DNA of 64,000 nucleotides from Bradyrhizobium diazoefficiens (GCF_016616885.1 NZ_CP067102.1:4616501-4680500), one strand, 5' to 3'; positions 34,161 to 44,041 are shown, counted from the stretch's first letter. Numbers and translations are program-made. Notes: generated by a model not told the origin, from the sequence alone.

Positions 34161-35684
34161 TCAATTGTTACTGCGGTTCGCCGTGCGGAAGCTTTTGACC
34201 TCCGACACGCTGCCGTCACGATAGGTCAACTCGACCGACATGAACTGCGTGGCTGGAGGCAGCTTCTCGTAGAGCAGCATGCCGGCCGTGATCGCCGAGG
34301 GATCGCGGAGGTCGCAAGGCGGCAGCTTCAGCACCTTGTCCGGCACCGCCGTGTCGATGCCGATCCGCACCTCGCGGATCGCGCAGCGGTACGACACCAG
34401 ATGGGAATAATAGACCAGCAGCCCGTTAAACTGACGGAACGACAGCCAGCTCGTGGCGGTCATGTCGAGGATCTTGCGCTGATCGCGGACCAGCGCCGCT
34501 TCGGGATCGAACTTGATCGGGAACGGGCCCTGCATGTCGCCGGACGCGTCGACGTAACGGACCTCGATGGTGCCGGCCTGCGCATCCGGGGGCAGCTCGA
34601 TCGACGGGTTCGGCATCCGCTTGCGCGTGCGCGGATCGAGCGCGTCGATGAAGCCGGTCTCGCGGAAATCACCGTTGCCGGCCATCCGCCAGGACACACC
34701 GAGGGTGGGATCGGCGAAGGAGAACGTCACGCTCCAGCCGCCATTGTGGCGCGAGAAGCTCGCGATCGGCGCGTTGGTGGTCTCCTCCTTCGGCACGCGC
34801 GGCACCGAGACCGGCGGCAGCGCCGCGACCTTCTGCGGCGCCGGATCGGCCGGACGCGCTGCGGCCGCCGCCGCATCCTTCGCGGCACCGCTGAGGAAGA
34901 CGTCGTCGACCATCTGGTCGAAATAGACCGGCACCTGCTTGTGCTTGACGGTATCGGCCATCTCGCTGACCAGGCGGCGCGTGTGCTGCGCGACCTGCAC
35001 GAGGTTCTCGCCGGGCTGCAGCAGCTCCCTGGCGAAGGTGCGCGTGAACACCGAATTGGGATTGGCATCATCGTTGGACAGACGATCGAGCGCGGTCTGG
35101 CGCGGGCCTGCCGAGAACACCGAGAACACGCCTTCGGGCAATTGCGTCATCGGCGCAAGCCCACCTCCGCCGGCGACTGCGCGCGTGCCGGAACGTTCGA
35201 ACGGATTGTTGCGGCAGGCGTCGAATACCAGGATCGAGGTGCGCGCCTTCTTGTTCTGGAGGCGCTCGACGACACGATCTGCGAGAATGGAAGCGTCGCG
35301 CACCAGCTCTTCCTGGCCTTCCGTCGCCGCCGGCACGTCGGTCGGCAGCAGATAGTTCTGGCCCGCGATCTCGAAACCGTGGCCGGCGTAGAAGAAGAAC
35401 GCGGTGTCGCCGGGCTCGATCGCCCGGTCGAAGGCGAGCAGCGTCTCGGAGAATTGCTGACGGTTCTGGTTTTCGGCGATCATCACGGTGAAGCCGAGCT
35501 GCTTCAGCGTATCGCCCATGGTGCGGGCGTCGTTGACGGCCTTCAGGAGCTTCGGAACGTTCTTGTAGTCGTTGTTGCCGACGACGAGCGCGACACGCTT
35601 TTCGGCATGTGCGGCAGTCGCGAAACCACTGAGGCTCGCCGCCAGGCCAACCGCTGTCAGAATTCTGAAAAGCCGACACGTCAT
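34161..35684 (-). CDS. exported caspase-family (peptidase C14) protein
   Basis: About 507 residues. Signal peptide MTCRLFRILTAVGLAA...AAHA (1-29), then a caspase/metacaspase-like p20 domain (about 30-260): KRVALVVGNNDYKNVPKL, catalytic His in FFFYAGHGFEI, catalytic Cys in LVFDACRNNPF. The C-terminal 200 residues are a beta-rich domain without a recognised family. Although the frame is open to 36194, the signal peptide fixes the start at 35684. Exported caspase-like proteins are frequent in Bradyrhizobium; their targets are unknown. Divergent from a broken AraC regulator. Confidence 0.9.
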   Translation of the reverse strand: MTCRLFRILTAVGLAASLSGFATAAHAEKRVALVVGNNDYKNVPKLLKAVNDARTMGDTLKQLGFTVMIAENQNRQQFSETLLAFDRAIEPGDTAFFFYAGHGFEIAGQNYLLPTDVPAATEGQEELVRDASILADRVVERLQNKKARTSILVFDACRNNPFERSGTRAVAGGGGLAPMTQLPEGVFSVFSAGPRQTALDRLSNDDANPNSVFTRTFARELLQPGENLVQVAQHTRRLVSEMADTVKHKQVPVYFDQMVDDVFLSGAAKDAAAAAARPADPAPQKVAALPPVSVPRVPKEETTNAPIASFSRHNGGWSVTFSFADPTLGVSWRMAGNGDFRETGFIDALDPRTRKRMPNPSIELPPDAQAGTIEVRYVDASGDMQGPFPIKFDPEAALVRDQRKILDMTATSWLSFRQFNGLLVYYSHLVSYRCAIREVRIGIDTAVPDKVLKLPPCDLRDPSAITAGMLLYEKLPPATQFMSVELTYRDGSVSEVKSFRTANRSNN

Positions 35685-35877
35685 CGTGATTTTTCCCGTT
35701 GCGGAACGGCTCCCCGCTGGCTCCATGCGGAACCTTACGCCATTGATGTGATAGTCGGTCCAGCCGCAACAGCGGTTCAACCGGTCCCACCTTGCAGTTC
35801 CACGATCTGGCCTGTGGCAGATTCCCGTGGAATCTGATTTTTCCTGGGCGGAATTCCGTTCGAGACGAGGGGCTGCC

Positions 35878-36428
35878 GTGTATCGCTCGTGCACCGACGA
35901 GGTCGAGCCGCACGATCGCTTCGATTTTTGGCGCGAGGTGCGCGCCAAGGGGCTGTTCGGGGTCACGCCGCGAATGATGATTCGTCCGGCGCCGTCCCGC
36001 TTGTGCAAGCCTTGGGGCATCTGGCGCTGATCGAGCGCGGCATCGTCAGGCCGGGCAGCCGGCGCGGACAGTCCGCGCTCCGGACCGCCCGCCTCTCGCT
36101 GGCGCGGCGCCTGATCGCACGCCATCTGCAAGACCCCGATCTGGCGCCGACACGGGTGGCCGACCTGCTCGGCGTCTCCGTGCGCCATTTGCACATGCTG
36201 TTCGAGGTCGCCGAGCGCAGCTTCTCCCAGACGGTGACGGAGGAGCGGCTGAAGAGAAGCCGGCGCTTGATGCGCGAAGCACCGGAGCGGCTAATCGCCG
36301 ACATCGCCCGCGCCTGTGGTTTTGAGAGCCTGGCAACCTACTACCGGGTCTTCAACACGGCTTACGGGCTGCCACCGGGCGATTTCCGGACGCAGGAAAC
36401 GGCGGCGCGAAAGGTTCATCGAGCCTGA
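35878..36428 (+). pseudogene. AraC-family regulator, internally deleted and frameshifted
   Basis: The first 35 or so codons (GTG start at 35878) read YRSCTDEVEPHDRFDFWREV, the usual N-terminus of AraC-binding-domain regulators. Near 35985-36005 the homology jumps to another frame, which reads VQALGHLALIERGIV and then a full AraC helix-turn-helix pair (VADLLGVSVRHLHMLF, IADIARACGFESLATYYRVF). About 130 residues of the effector domain are missing. The second frame alone (35889-36428) stays open, so a DNA-binding-only fragment could still be made. Confidence 0.75.
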
Positions 36429-36704
36429 CCAACCAGCCCAGAGGACAAAAGTCGACTTGGGAAGGCACCGACGCAAAATAGCCAGCCATGCGCATCAGCC
36501 CGCCGGCTTCGATCTGCGGCAAGAGCGAGACCTGCGGATCGATAGCGGCTAATCCCGAGAGGCCGAGATTGTCATTACGGTGCTTGGCAAAGATCTCCAC
36601 GAGTCGCGCCGCTGACCTGAGAGCCGGACGCCTGGTAAGACAGCCTCGAACAGCCGCTTCCAGAGCAGCATCGAGGCGCTGCGCCTGCGATCCTCCGCTC
36701 AACG

Positions 36705-39108
36705 TCAGAACTTGATCACAATGTTGCCTCGTACGCTTTGATCAGCCGCTGCGTTGCTGAGCTGCCCGTTATAGGAGATGCCGATTGTTGCGCCCTTGGC
36801 AATGACGAAATCCATACCCGCATCGACTACAGCGGCGTCGCGCGCGATCGGCACCCCCGCGATATTAAAGGCGCTGCCACCGGCAAAGGCAAAGGTCGAG
36901 AATGGCGTCACGTTGTCGAAGGCGTGACGCCAGCCTAGCGTGCCGCGCAAATCAGCCCTCACCGTTCCAATTGCAAGACTGTTTGAAGCCCTGAGGCCGA
37001 ATGTCGTGAACGCGGCATCGGTACGGCCGCCCGTGCTGGTCAGCGCCGCCGCACCGCCTCGCTCGCTAAAGCCGTCTGTGTGCAGGTTGACGTAAGCCAG
37101 ATTGGCGAACGGCTCGAAGGTGGCCGCCGGCGTATCGATCCGATAGCCGAATTCGCCGAATACCTGCGTCGTGGCGGCATGATAGTCGGCCTTTAGGCTG
37201 TCCGTGAAGCCGGGAAACGCCACCGAACGTGCCGTTGTGATGTCGTGCCATGTATAGGCCGCGCCAGAACGGAACCCGAGCGCGCCCCATTGTGTGCCGC
37301 CGTAGAGGCCGACGTGATAGTTGTCGCTCTGGCCGGACGAGGCGCGATCGGGCACGTTGAAGGTGGTGTGACTGTAGCCACCCATGACGCCGACCCTCCA
37401 CGTTTCAGCGACGATCGCATCGACACCGCTCACCATACCGCCGGTCGAGCGGCTCAGCGTGGCGGCGTTGCCATCGCCATCGGTGTGGCCCCATGAGCCG
37501 AAGCCATGGCCCCAGATCGCATAGGCCGGCGCCGGCGCGAGCGTGCCGCGCGGCGGGGCTTTGGTGGACATGGCATAGGCCAGTGCGGTGGCGGCCGGCG
37601 CATCGGCGGCGAATGCCATGGCCGGCATCGACGGCGCGGCGACCGCGGCGAAGCTCTGTCGCAACCGGTCGTTCATGGCGTCTCGGACGAAATGGCTCTC
37701 CTCGATCAGCGCCGTCTGCGCAGAGGCATGCACCTCGCCCGACAGACCGTCGAAGGCGGCACGCGCATCCGCAAAGGTGGCGAGGTTGACCACCGCGTTG
37801 AACAAAGTGCCGGCCTGCGGAATGCTGTCGAGGCCGCGCCCCGTAGCGATCTGGTTCGGCGTCAGACCGGCAGCGACGAATGGCCGAGACACCAGAACGT
37901 CCAGATAGGCATTGAAGGCGTCGTAGCTATCCTTGATCCCCAGAAAGGCGCTGGGGACCGTAATGGAGGTGAAGTTTCCGCTCAGACCGCTATCGGCGGT
38001 CAGCACCGTATAGTGATTGCCTATCGCCAATGGACCATGCAAAGCCAATGACGTCCCCGCCAGCGTCGCCGTGCCGGTGGTGGTGAAGCGGTCGGCCTGG
38101 CCGGCCTGATTCACATCAATCGCCAGAATACTGCCGGCCTGGAAGCTGGCATTGCCGCCAGTCTGCCGGATGATGTCGCCGGCACCGCCATCGACCATCG
38201 TCATAAGGCCCCGGTTGGTCAACTGAGCCAAATTGGACAATACCGTGATCTCGGCTGCGCCCGTAGCCTTGCCTCCCACGAGGGTACCATTGTTCACTAG
38301 GGTGCTGCCGACGCCTGAGAAGTCGCTTGTTCCTGCGATGCCGTTCCAAGTACCATTGTTTGTGAACAGCGTTGCAGCGCTGAGCAACTTAACCGTACCG
38401 ACGATAGAACCTCCATTTGTCAGCGAAACCGCCCCGCCGCTGGCCTGGATCGCCGCGTCGGAAGACAGTCCGGAGATGTTGCCGATCATCCCAGACGGCA
38501 AATTGGTTACATCAACGGTGCCGCCGACCAGGGTCAGCCCGCGCGTCGCGCCCGTCACCGTGCCGGCGACCGCAACGCTCACCGCGCCGCTGCCGGTCGC
38601 CTTGATGCCTTCGGCCAAAGTGCCGGTGACCGTGCCGTTGGCGGTGACGCTGGTCGCGCCGAGGCCGCTGTTGGCCGCGTCGATGCCGGTCGTGCCGGAG
38701 ACGTTGCCGACCGTCACGTCCATGATACCGAAACCACCAACCTTGGTCAGGCGCGCGATCACGCCGGTGTTGCCGGTCGACGTCACATCGCCCGCAGTGA
38801 CGTTCACATTGCTGTTCGCGCCCGCCGCGAGAGCAAAGATGCCGTTGCCGGTCGTGGCGGTGACCGGGCCGACCGTCTTGACCGTGGTCGAGCCCGATCC
38901 GAAGTTCTCCGCGTCGATCCCGAACCGTGCGTCGATCGCCCCATTCGCGGTCACGCCGACATTGCCGGTCGCCGCAGCCTGGATGAGCGCGCCGACAAGG
39001 CCGGCGTTGCCCACCTTGACATCGCCGTTCGCCACCACCGTCACATTGCCGGTCAGCGACTGCGCCTGGACGTCGATGCCGTCCTTGCCCGACGTCAGCG
39101 CCGTCACC
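36705..39108 (-). pseudogene. autotransporter, 3' part with beta-barrel domain (separated by frameshift)
   Basis: About 800 codons that continue the passenger of the upstream reading frame and end with a type V autotransporter barrel. The barrel (about the last 270 residues) starts AIWGHGFGSWGHTDGDG, contains VGVMGGYSHTTF and ADLRGTLGWRHAF, and ends GNIVIKF with the terminal aromatic. It is placed out of frame with the signal peptide by a missing GC dinucleotide after 39108. On its own it would lack any export signal. A 150-residue linker containing the ALIEESHFVRDAM alpha-helix precedes the barrel, as in the PL1/AIDA-type translocators. Confidence 0.85.
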
Positions 39109-42051
39109 ACCAGAGGTCACGCTGATGCTGCCGCCCGCCGTCGTGTCGCGCACGACAATGCCTTCGCCGGAAGTCGCGCTGCTCGGGCCGGCGATGTTGA
39201 CCGTGACACTGCCCGAGCCGTTGTTCAGGATGTTCGCGCCATCGCCGGTCCCGCCCACGAACCCGCCCGTGCCCGTGACATGGATGTCGCCCGCGCCGCC
39301 GACCAGGGTCAGCCCGCGCGTCGCGCCCGTCACCGTGCCGGCGACCGCAACGCTCACCGCGCCGCTGCCGGTCGCCTTGATGCCTTCGGCCAAAGTGCCG
39401 GTGACCGTGCCGTTGGCGGTGACGCTGGTCGCGCCGAGGCCGCTGTTGGCCGCGTCGATGCCGGTCGTGCCGGAGACGTTGCCGACCGTCACGTCCATGA
39501 TACCGAAACCACCAACCTTGGTCAGGCGCGCGATCACGCCGGTGTTGCCGGTCGACGTCACATCGCCCGCAGTGACGTTCACATTGCTGTTCGCGCCCGC
39601 CGCGAGAGCAAAGATGCCGTTGCCGGTCGTGGCGGTGACCGGGCCGACCGTCTTGACCGTGGTCGAGCCCGATCCGAAGTTCTCCGCGTCGATCCCGAAC
39701 CGTGCGTCGATCGCCCCATTCGCGGTCACGCCGACATTGCCGGTCGCCGCAGCCTGGATGAGCGCGCCGACAAGGCCGGCGTTGCCCACCTTGACATCGC
39801 CGTTCGCCACCACCGTCACATTGCCGGTCAGCGACTGCGCCTGGACGTCGATGCCGTCCTTGCCCGACGTCAGCGCCGTCACCGCACCAGAGGTCACGCT
39901 GATGCTGCCGCCCGCCGTCGTGTCGCGCACGACAATGCCTTCGCCGGAAGTCGCGCTGCTCGGGCCGGCGATGTTGACCGTGACACTGCCCGAGCCGTTG
40001 TTCAGGATGTTCGCGCCATCGCCGGTCCCGCCCACGAACCCGCCCGTGCCCGTGACATGGATGTCGCCCGCGCCGCCGACCAGGGTCAGCCCGCGCGTCG
40101 CGCCCGTCACCGTGCCGGCGACCGCAACGCTCACCGCGCCGCTGCCGGTCGCCTTGATGCCTTCGGCCAAAGTGCCGGTGACCGTGCCGTTGGCGGTGAC
40201 GCTGGTCGCGCCGAGGCCGCTGTTGGCCGCGTCGATGCCGGTCGTGCCGGAGACGTTGCCGACCGTCACGTCCATGATACCGAAACCACCAACCTTGGTC
40301 AGGCGCGCGATCACGCCGGTGTTGCCGGTCGACGTCACATCGCCCGCAGTGACGTTCACATTGCTGTTCGCGCCCGCCGCGAGAGCAAAGATGCCGTTGC
40401 CGGTCGTGGCGGTGACCGGGCCGACCGTCTTGACCGTGGTCGAGCCCGATCCGAAGTTCTCCGCGTCGATCCCGAACCGTGCGTCGATCGCCCCATTCGC
40501 GGTCACGCCGACATTGCCGGTCGCCGCAGCCTGGATGAGCGCGCCGACAAGGCCGGCGTTGCCCACCTTGACATCGCCGTTCGCCACCACCGTCACATTG
40601 CCGGTCAGCGACTGCGCCTGGACGTCGATGCCGTCCTTGCCCGACGTCAGCGCCGTCACCGCACCAGAGGTCACGCTGATGCTGCCGCCCGCCGTCGTGT
40701 CGCGCACGACAATGCCTTCGCCGGAAGTCGCGCTGCTCGGGCCGGCGATGTTGACCGTGACACTGCCCGAGCCGTTGTTCAGGATGTTCGCGCCATCGCC
40801 GGTCCCGCCCACGAACCCGCCCGTGCCCGTGACATGGATGTCGCCCGCGCCGCCGACCAGGGTCAGCCCGCGCGTCGCGCCGGTCACCGTTCCGGCGACC
40901 GCCACGCTCACCGCGCCATTGCCGGTCGCCTTGATGCCTTCGGCCAAAGTGCCGGTGACTGTGCCGCTCGCGGTGACGCTGGTCGCGCCCGTGCCGCTAT
41001 TGGTCGCCTCAATGCCGGTCGTGCCCGACACGTTGCCGACGGTCACGGCGATCGTGCCAGCGGCGCCCGCCTTGGTCTGATGCGCCACGATCCCGATATT
41101 GCTGGTCGCGCTCACGTCGGCCGCGGTCACCGTGACGTTGCCGCCGGTAGCCAGGGCGAAGATGCCGTTGCCGGTCGTCGCCGTCACCGGACCCAATGTC
41201 GTCACCGTGGTCGAACCCGATCCGAAGTTCTCCGCATCGATCCCGAACCGCGCGTCGATCGCCCCGTTCGCGGTCACGCCGACATTGCCGGTCGCCGCAG
41301 CCTGGACGAGCGCGCCGACAAGGCCGGCGTTGCCCACCTTGACATCGCCGTTCGCCACCACCGTCACATTGCCGGTCAGCGACTGCGCCTGGACGTCGAT
41401 CCCGTCCTTGCCCGACGTCAGCGCCGTCACCGCACCAGAGGTCACGCTGATGCTGCCGCCCGCCGTCGTGTCGCGCACGACAATGCCTTCGCCGGAGGTC
41501 GCCGTGATAGCGCCGTTGACGCTGATACTGGTCGAACCGCTACCGTTCTGCGTTACATCGAACGCGTTGCCGACACCATTGTTGGTGATGCTGCCGCCCG
41601 TGTAGGTGATTGGCCCGCCCGCGGCTTTGACGGTCAATGCCGCCGTACCGCCGGCCGTTGGGGTGTTGCCGACATCGACGCTGATCGTGCCGCCGTTGGT
41701 AACCGCAACGCCACCGCTGCCGCTATTGGTTATCGCGAGGCCGTATCCGCTTACGGTGCTGCCGGGATCGATCGTGAGTTGCAGCTGCGATGCGGATGTA
41801 CCTTGATAGTCACGATCGCGAGGGGGAGTGGTCGGAGATGTCGTATTGGTCGTGGAGGTATCGTTACATTGAACGACGAGCGCGCCGACCGTACAGCCTG
41901 CCCATGCCTCTGTGCCAACGAGCAGGCTCGAACCCGCGATGGCGACCACGCCGACGGAGCGCAGCGCAAGCCAACTGGTCTGCGACCGAAGGCGCTCGCG
42001 CAATTGGCAGCTTCTGGAAGAACGGCCTGCCGAAAATGCATAAGGCTGCAT
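38512..42051 (-). CDS. autotransporter passenger, 5' part with signal peptide and long repeats (frameshifted)
   Basis: Start ATG 42051. Extended basic signal region (residues about 1-51: QPYAFSAGRSSRSCQLRER, then WLALRSVGVVAIAGSSLLVG, cleavage near AWA). From about residue 52 the protein is a Gly/Thr/Ser/Val-rich beta-helix passenger (VTAN-GTVTG type turns). About 980 residues are in frame; near 39108 the frame shifts and about 200 unrelated residues follow to the stop at 38512. In the intact state the protein would be about 1,780 residues, a surface-exposed adhesin-like type Va autotransporter. A LuxR regulator lies upstream on the same strand. Confidence 0.82.
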   Translation of the reverse strand: MQPYAFSAGRSSRSCQLRERLRSQTSWLALRSVGVVAIAGSSLLVGTEAWAGCTVGALVVQCNDTSTTNTTSPTTPPRDRDYQGTSASQLQLTIDPGSTVSGYGLAITNSGSGGVAVTNGGTISVDVGNTPTAGGTAALTVKAAGGPITYTGGSITNNGVGNAFDVTQNGSGSTSISVNGAITATSGEGIVVRDTTAGGSISVTSGAVTALTSGKDGIDVQAQSLTGNVTVVANGDVKVGNAGLVGALVQAAATGNVGVTANGAIDARFGIDAENFGSGSTTVTTLGPVTATTGNGIFALATGGNVTVTAADVSATSNIGIVAHQTKAGAAGTIAVTVGNVSGTTGIEATNSGTGATSVTASGTVTGTLAEGIKATGNGAVSVAVAGTVTGATRGLTLVGGAGDIHVTGTGGFVGGTGDGANILNNGSGSVTVNIAGPSSATSGEGIVVRDTTAGGSISVTSGAVTALTSGKDGIDVQAQSLTGNVTVVANGDVKVGNAGLVGALIQAAATGNVGVTANGAIDARFGIDAENFGSGSTTVKTVGPVTATTGNGIFALAAGANSNVNVTAGDVTSTGNTGVIARLTKVGGFGIMDVTVGNVSGTTGIDAANSGLGATSVTANGTVTGTLAEGIKATGSGAVSVAVAGTVTGATRGLTLVGGAGDIHVTGTGGFVGGTGDGANILNNGSGSVTVNIAGPSSATSGEGIVVRDTTAGGSISVTSGAVTALTSGKDGIDVQAQSLTGNVTVVANGDVKVGNAGLVGALIQAAATGNVGVTANGAIDARFGIDAENFGSGSTTVKTVGPVTATTGNGIFALAAGANSNVNVTAGDVTSTGNTGVIARLTKVGGFGIMDVTVGNVSGTTGIDAANSGLGATSVTANGTVTGTLAEGIKATGSGAVSVAVAGTVTGATRGLTLVGGAGDIHVTGTGGFVGGTGDGANILNNGSGSVTVNIAGPSSATSGEGIVVRDTTAGGSISVTSGGDGADVGQGRHRRPGAVADRQCDGGGERRCQGGQRRPCRRAHPGCGDRQCRRDREWGDRRTVRDRRGELRIGLDHGQDGRPGHRHDRQRHLCSRGGREQQCERHCGRCDVDRQHRRDRAPDQGWWFRYHGRDGRQRLRHDRHRRGQQRPRRDQRHRQRHGHRHFGRRHQGDRQRRGERCGRRHGDGRDARADPGRRHR
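38523..40851 (-). repeat. three tandem copies of a 777-bp coding repeat
   Basis: Unit boundaries taken at GCCGACCAGGGTCAGCCCGC: 38523, 39298, 40075 and 40852. The spacings are 775, 777 and 777 bp; 777 bp is 259 codons. By eye the three copies are identical apart from a two-base loss (GC) after 39108 in the lowest copy. A fourth, clearly diverged copy (40852 to about 41500, internal period 771) precedes them. Pattern implies recent unequal recombination. Confidence 0.9.
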
Positions 42052-42527
42052 GAATACCCATCTCCAGAAAAAACGTGACTGAAAGAACTCGGCCGACTGA
42101 CAATTAGACGTTTCGCAACGACATCCGAAATTGCTGCCGCCGCTAATCAACCTACAGGCCACACTCAGCACCGGAAATCCATTGCCGAACGGCAACATTG
42201 GGAAACTATCGGAAACGAATTTGGCGCCTGGTCCTCACGCGCTGCATGCCTTGCGAAGCGGCGTAATGATCGAGCGATGCCGCTTACAAAGGCAGCGCGT
42301 CGTCCACGGCCAAGAAATCCTGATTTCATGACGTCCCACGCACTCCGCTGTTGTCGCTGTTGTCGCAATTCTGCTTTCAATTTGTGGGACTGACGCCTGC
42401 CGCACATCAGCCGTTCGGCCTAGGCCGCGGCGGTATTCATGCGCGATACCGCCTGTCGTTGCTGTTTTCCGGAAACTGTTGCCGAATTGTCCCAGGATCG
42501 CGACGCAACCCAACGGCCGCCGTGGGG
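42052..42527. other. 476-bp gap between autotransporter start and LuxR stop
   Basis: No ORF with coding character and no RNA gene seen. It must carry the autotransporter promoter. Only the hairpin at its upper edge (42512-42542) is recognisable. Confidence 0.5.
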
Positions 42528-42542
42528 CTAGGGGCGGCCGTT
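42512..42542 (-). terminator. hairpin across the luxR stop codon, terminator-like
   Basis: AACGGCCGCC / GGCGGCCGTT, ten-base perfect arms with an 11-base loop containing the TAG stop. No T run follows, so termination efficiency is uncertain. Confidence 0.4.
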
Positions 42543-43655
42543 CTCGACGTGCCCTCTTTGAAGAAGCAGGCGGACGAGCTCGGCCTGGCGATGCGTTCCG
42601 GTCTTTTCAAAAATCCGGGCGAGATGCGTGCGACCGGTGGATCGCGAGATCTGCAATCGATCGGATGCCGCTTGAATCCCCGCACCCATCATGATCTCGC
42701 CGGCGAAGCTCGCTTCCGCCGCCGTCAATCCAAACTGCTTCCGAACCCAGTCGAGCGGCGATAGGATCGCGCGGTCCGGATCGGTAACGAACAGGATTGC
42801 TGCGGGACGTTGCGCCAACCCAAACGGTTTTGCTCCGGAGCGCAGCGGCGCCAGCAGCAACGAAAGCGGCGCCCGGCCCGGTCCACGCGATAGCGCGAGC
42901 TCGCCGCCGGAGCCCGCATCCGCTCCTGCGCGCGCGCAGCCCGCGAGCAGTTCGTGCAGCAGCATCGTATCCGCAACAGTTTCGGCATGCAGAGCACCTT
43001 CCGCCAGGCGCAACCCACCGCCATCCAACAGGCGTTCGGCTTCGCGATTGGCGAACACCACGCAGGCGCTGGCGTCGACGAGCAGCGCGCCTTGCTCCAG
43101 CCGGTTCAGTGCCTCGGCAGATGCTTGGTGATGTAGCTCCAATTCGGCGAGCCTGATGTTGAGTTGCACCGCGCGCTGAAAATGCGGCACCAAGCGCTGG
43201 AACAGGCTGACATGATCAGGCCCGAAGTCGGGCTGCCGATGCGCCGCTATGACCGTTTGCCGCCCTTGCTCGACGAGCGCGACCGCGCTCAGCATCGACC
43301 CGAGCCGCTGCGGCACAAGGAAGTCGTTGTAGAACTCGGTGCGAACCAGCTCGCTGTTCGGCATGATCATGGCATCGGTCATCACAGTACCGGCGGCTGC
43401 CGACGCCGCCCGGTGCCACAGCGGGTTTACGCCGTGATAGTAATGCCCGTATCTCTCATAATAGATGCGATCGCACTGTGGAGCGACACTCCAGGACTCG
43501 ACTGGGCTGTCGCCTTGTCGGGTCAGAACGGTGGTATGAGAAGCGCAGATTCGGGAAATCTCGCAAAGCGCTTGCGACCATTGATTGAAATCGATCGCGG
43601 CGTCGTAAATCGCGGCAATCAGTGCGGCGAACGTGCCCTCGTTGATCATGTTCAC
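42528..43655 (-). CDS. LuxR-type helix-turn-helix transcriptional regulator
   Basis: 375 residues. The N-terminal half (about 1-190) is a sensory region of the type often found before PAS-LuxR proteins (FNQWSQALCEISRICASHTT, FNDFLVPQRLGSMLSAVAL). A PAS-like segment follows at about 190-290 (GALLVDASACVVFANREAERLL). The C-terminal LuxR/FixJ helix-turn-helix at about 305-370 contains FGLTAAEASFAGEIM and LQISRSTGRTHLARIFEKTGTHRQAELV in sequence. It is the nearest regulator to the autotransporter gene and on the same strand; regulation of it is a guess. Ligand unknown. Confidence 0.85.
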   Translation of the reverse strand: MNMINEGTFAALIAAIYDAAIDFNQWSQALCEISRICASHTTVLTRQGDSPVESWSVAPQCDRIYYERYGHYYHGVNPLWHRAASAAAGTVMTDAMIMPNSELVRTEFYNDFLVPQRLGSMLSAVALVEQGRQTVIAAHRQPDFGPDHVSLFQRLVPHFQRAVQLNIRLAELELHHQASAEALNRLEQGALLVDASACVVFANREAERLLDGGGLRLAEGALHAETVADTMLLHELLAGCARAGADAGSGGELALSRGPGRAPLSLLLAPLRSGAKPFGLAQRPAAILFVTDPDRAILSPLDWVRKQFGLTAAEASFAGEIMMGAGIQAASDRLQISRSTGRTHLARIFEKTGTHRQAELVRLLLQRGHVENGRP

Positions 43656-44041
43656 TGGTCACGTTTGCTGCCGCTAGACGCCCGACAGTATATGTGGGGC
43701 CTGTCCATCCGGAAACAGTCGGCAATGAGGTATTAATGGGCAGCTGCACGCGTCTTAGGCGCGCCTTTTAGCTGTTTGACCGCTGAATGACTATTTTCGC
43801 TGTCATTTGTGCCAAAACGTCAGGGTTTTTCAGCCGATCGGCAGGTTCCTCGATTGACTTTGGCCGATTCCCCCCTATGTTCCGGGTCGACGCGGCTCGG
43901 TATCGAAGAGCGATTCCAGAGCCTGGCGCTTTGTTCGCGTGAGTCAGCACCCCCAGCTTCTTTGAGAGCGCGCCGTTTCGGGGTGGAACGCGACAGCCTT
44001 ATTACCCTCGATTCCGAACGGCGGTTTCGACCAGAGGCTCA
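43656..44041. other. divergent intergenic region luxR / helicase
   Basis: 386 bp without a convincing ORF. It contains the helicase promoter at 43854-43881 and leaves about 150 nt of transcribed 5' leader. Nothing else recognised. Confidence 0.5.
43854..43881 (+). promoter_or_regulatory. sigma-70-type promoter for the RNA helicase gene
   Basis: TTGACT (43854-43859), 16-base spacer, TATGTT (43876-43881). The predicted start at about 43889 gives a leader of about 150 nt before the ATG. Long leaders are typical of cold-induced DEAD-box helicase genes. Confidence 0.5.

Noticed and set aside
32847..35837. 996-codon plus-strand open frame across the monooxygenase and caspase genes
   Set aside because: Spans two unrelated real genes on the other strand; Arg/His-rich composition typical of GC-driven antisense frames.
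36352..36702. 116-codon minus-strand frame in the gap between the AraC remnant and the autotransporter
   Set aside because: Overlaps the AraC coding end, has no recognisable domain and no ribosome site; could be a remnant but I cannot support it.
38523..40851. Tandem repeats considered as a CRISPR or satellite
   Set aside because: Units are 777 bp, contiguous and in frame; there are no short repeats with unique spacers.
38233..42078. Very long plus-strand open frames (up to 1,281 codons) opposite the autotransporter
   Set aside because: They arise from the repetitive high-GC codon pattern of the minus-strand passenger; composition is Arg/His/Ala-rich without domains, and the minus-strand frame has signal peptide and barrel.
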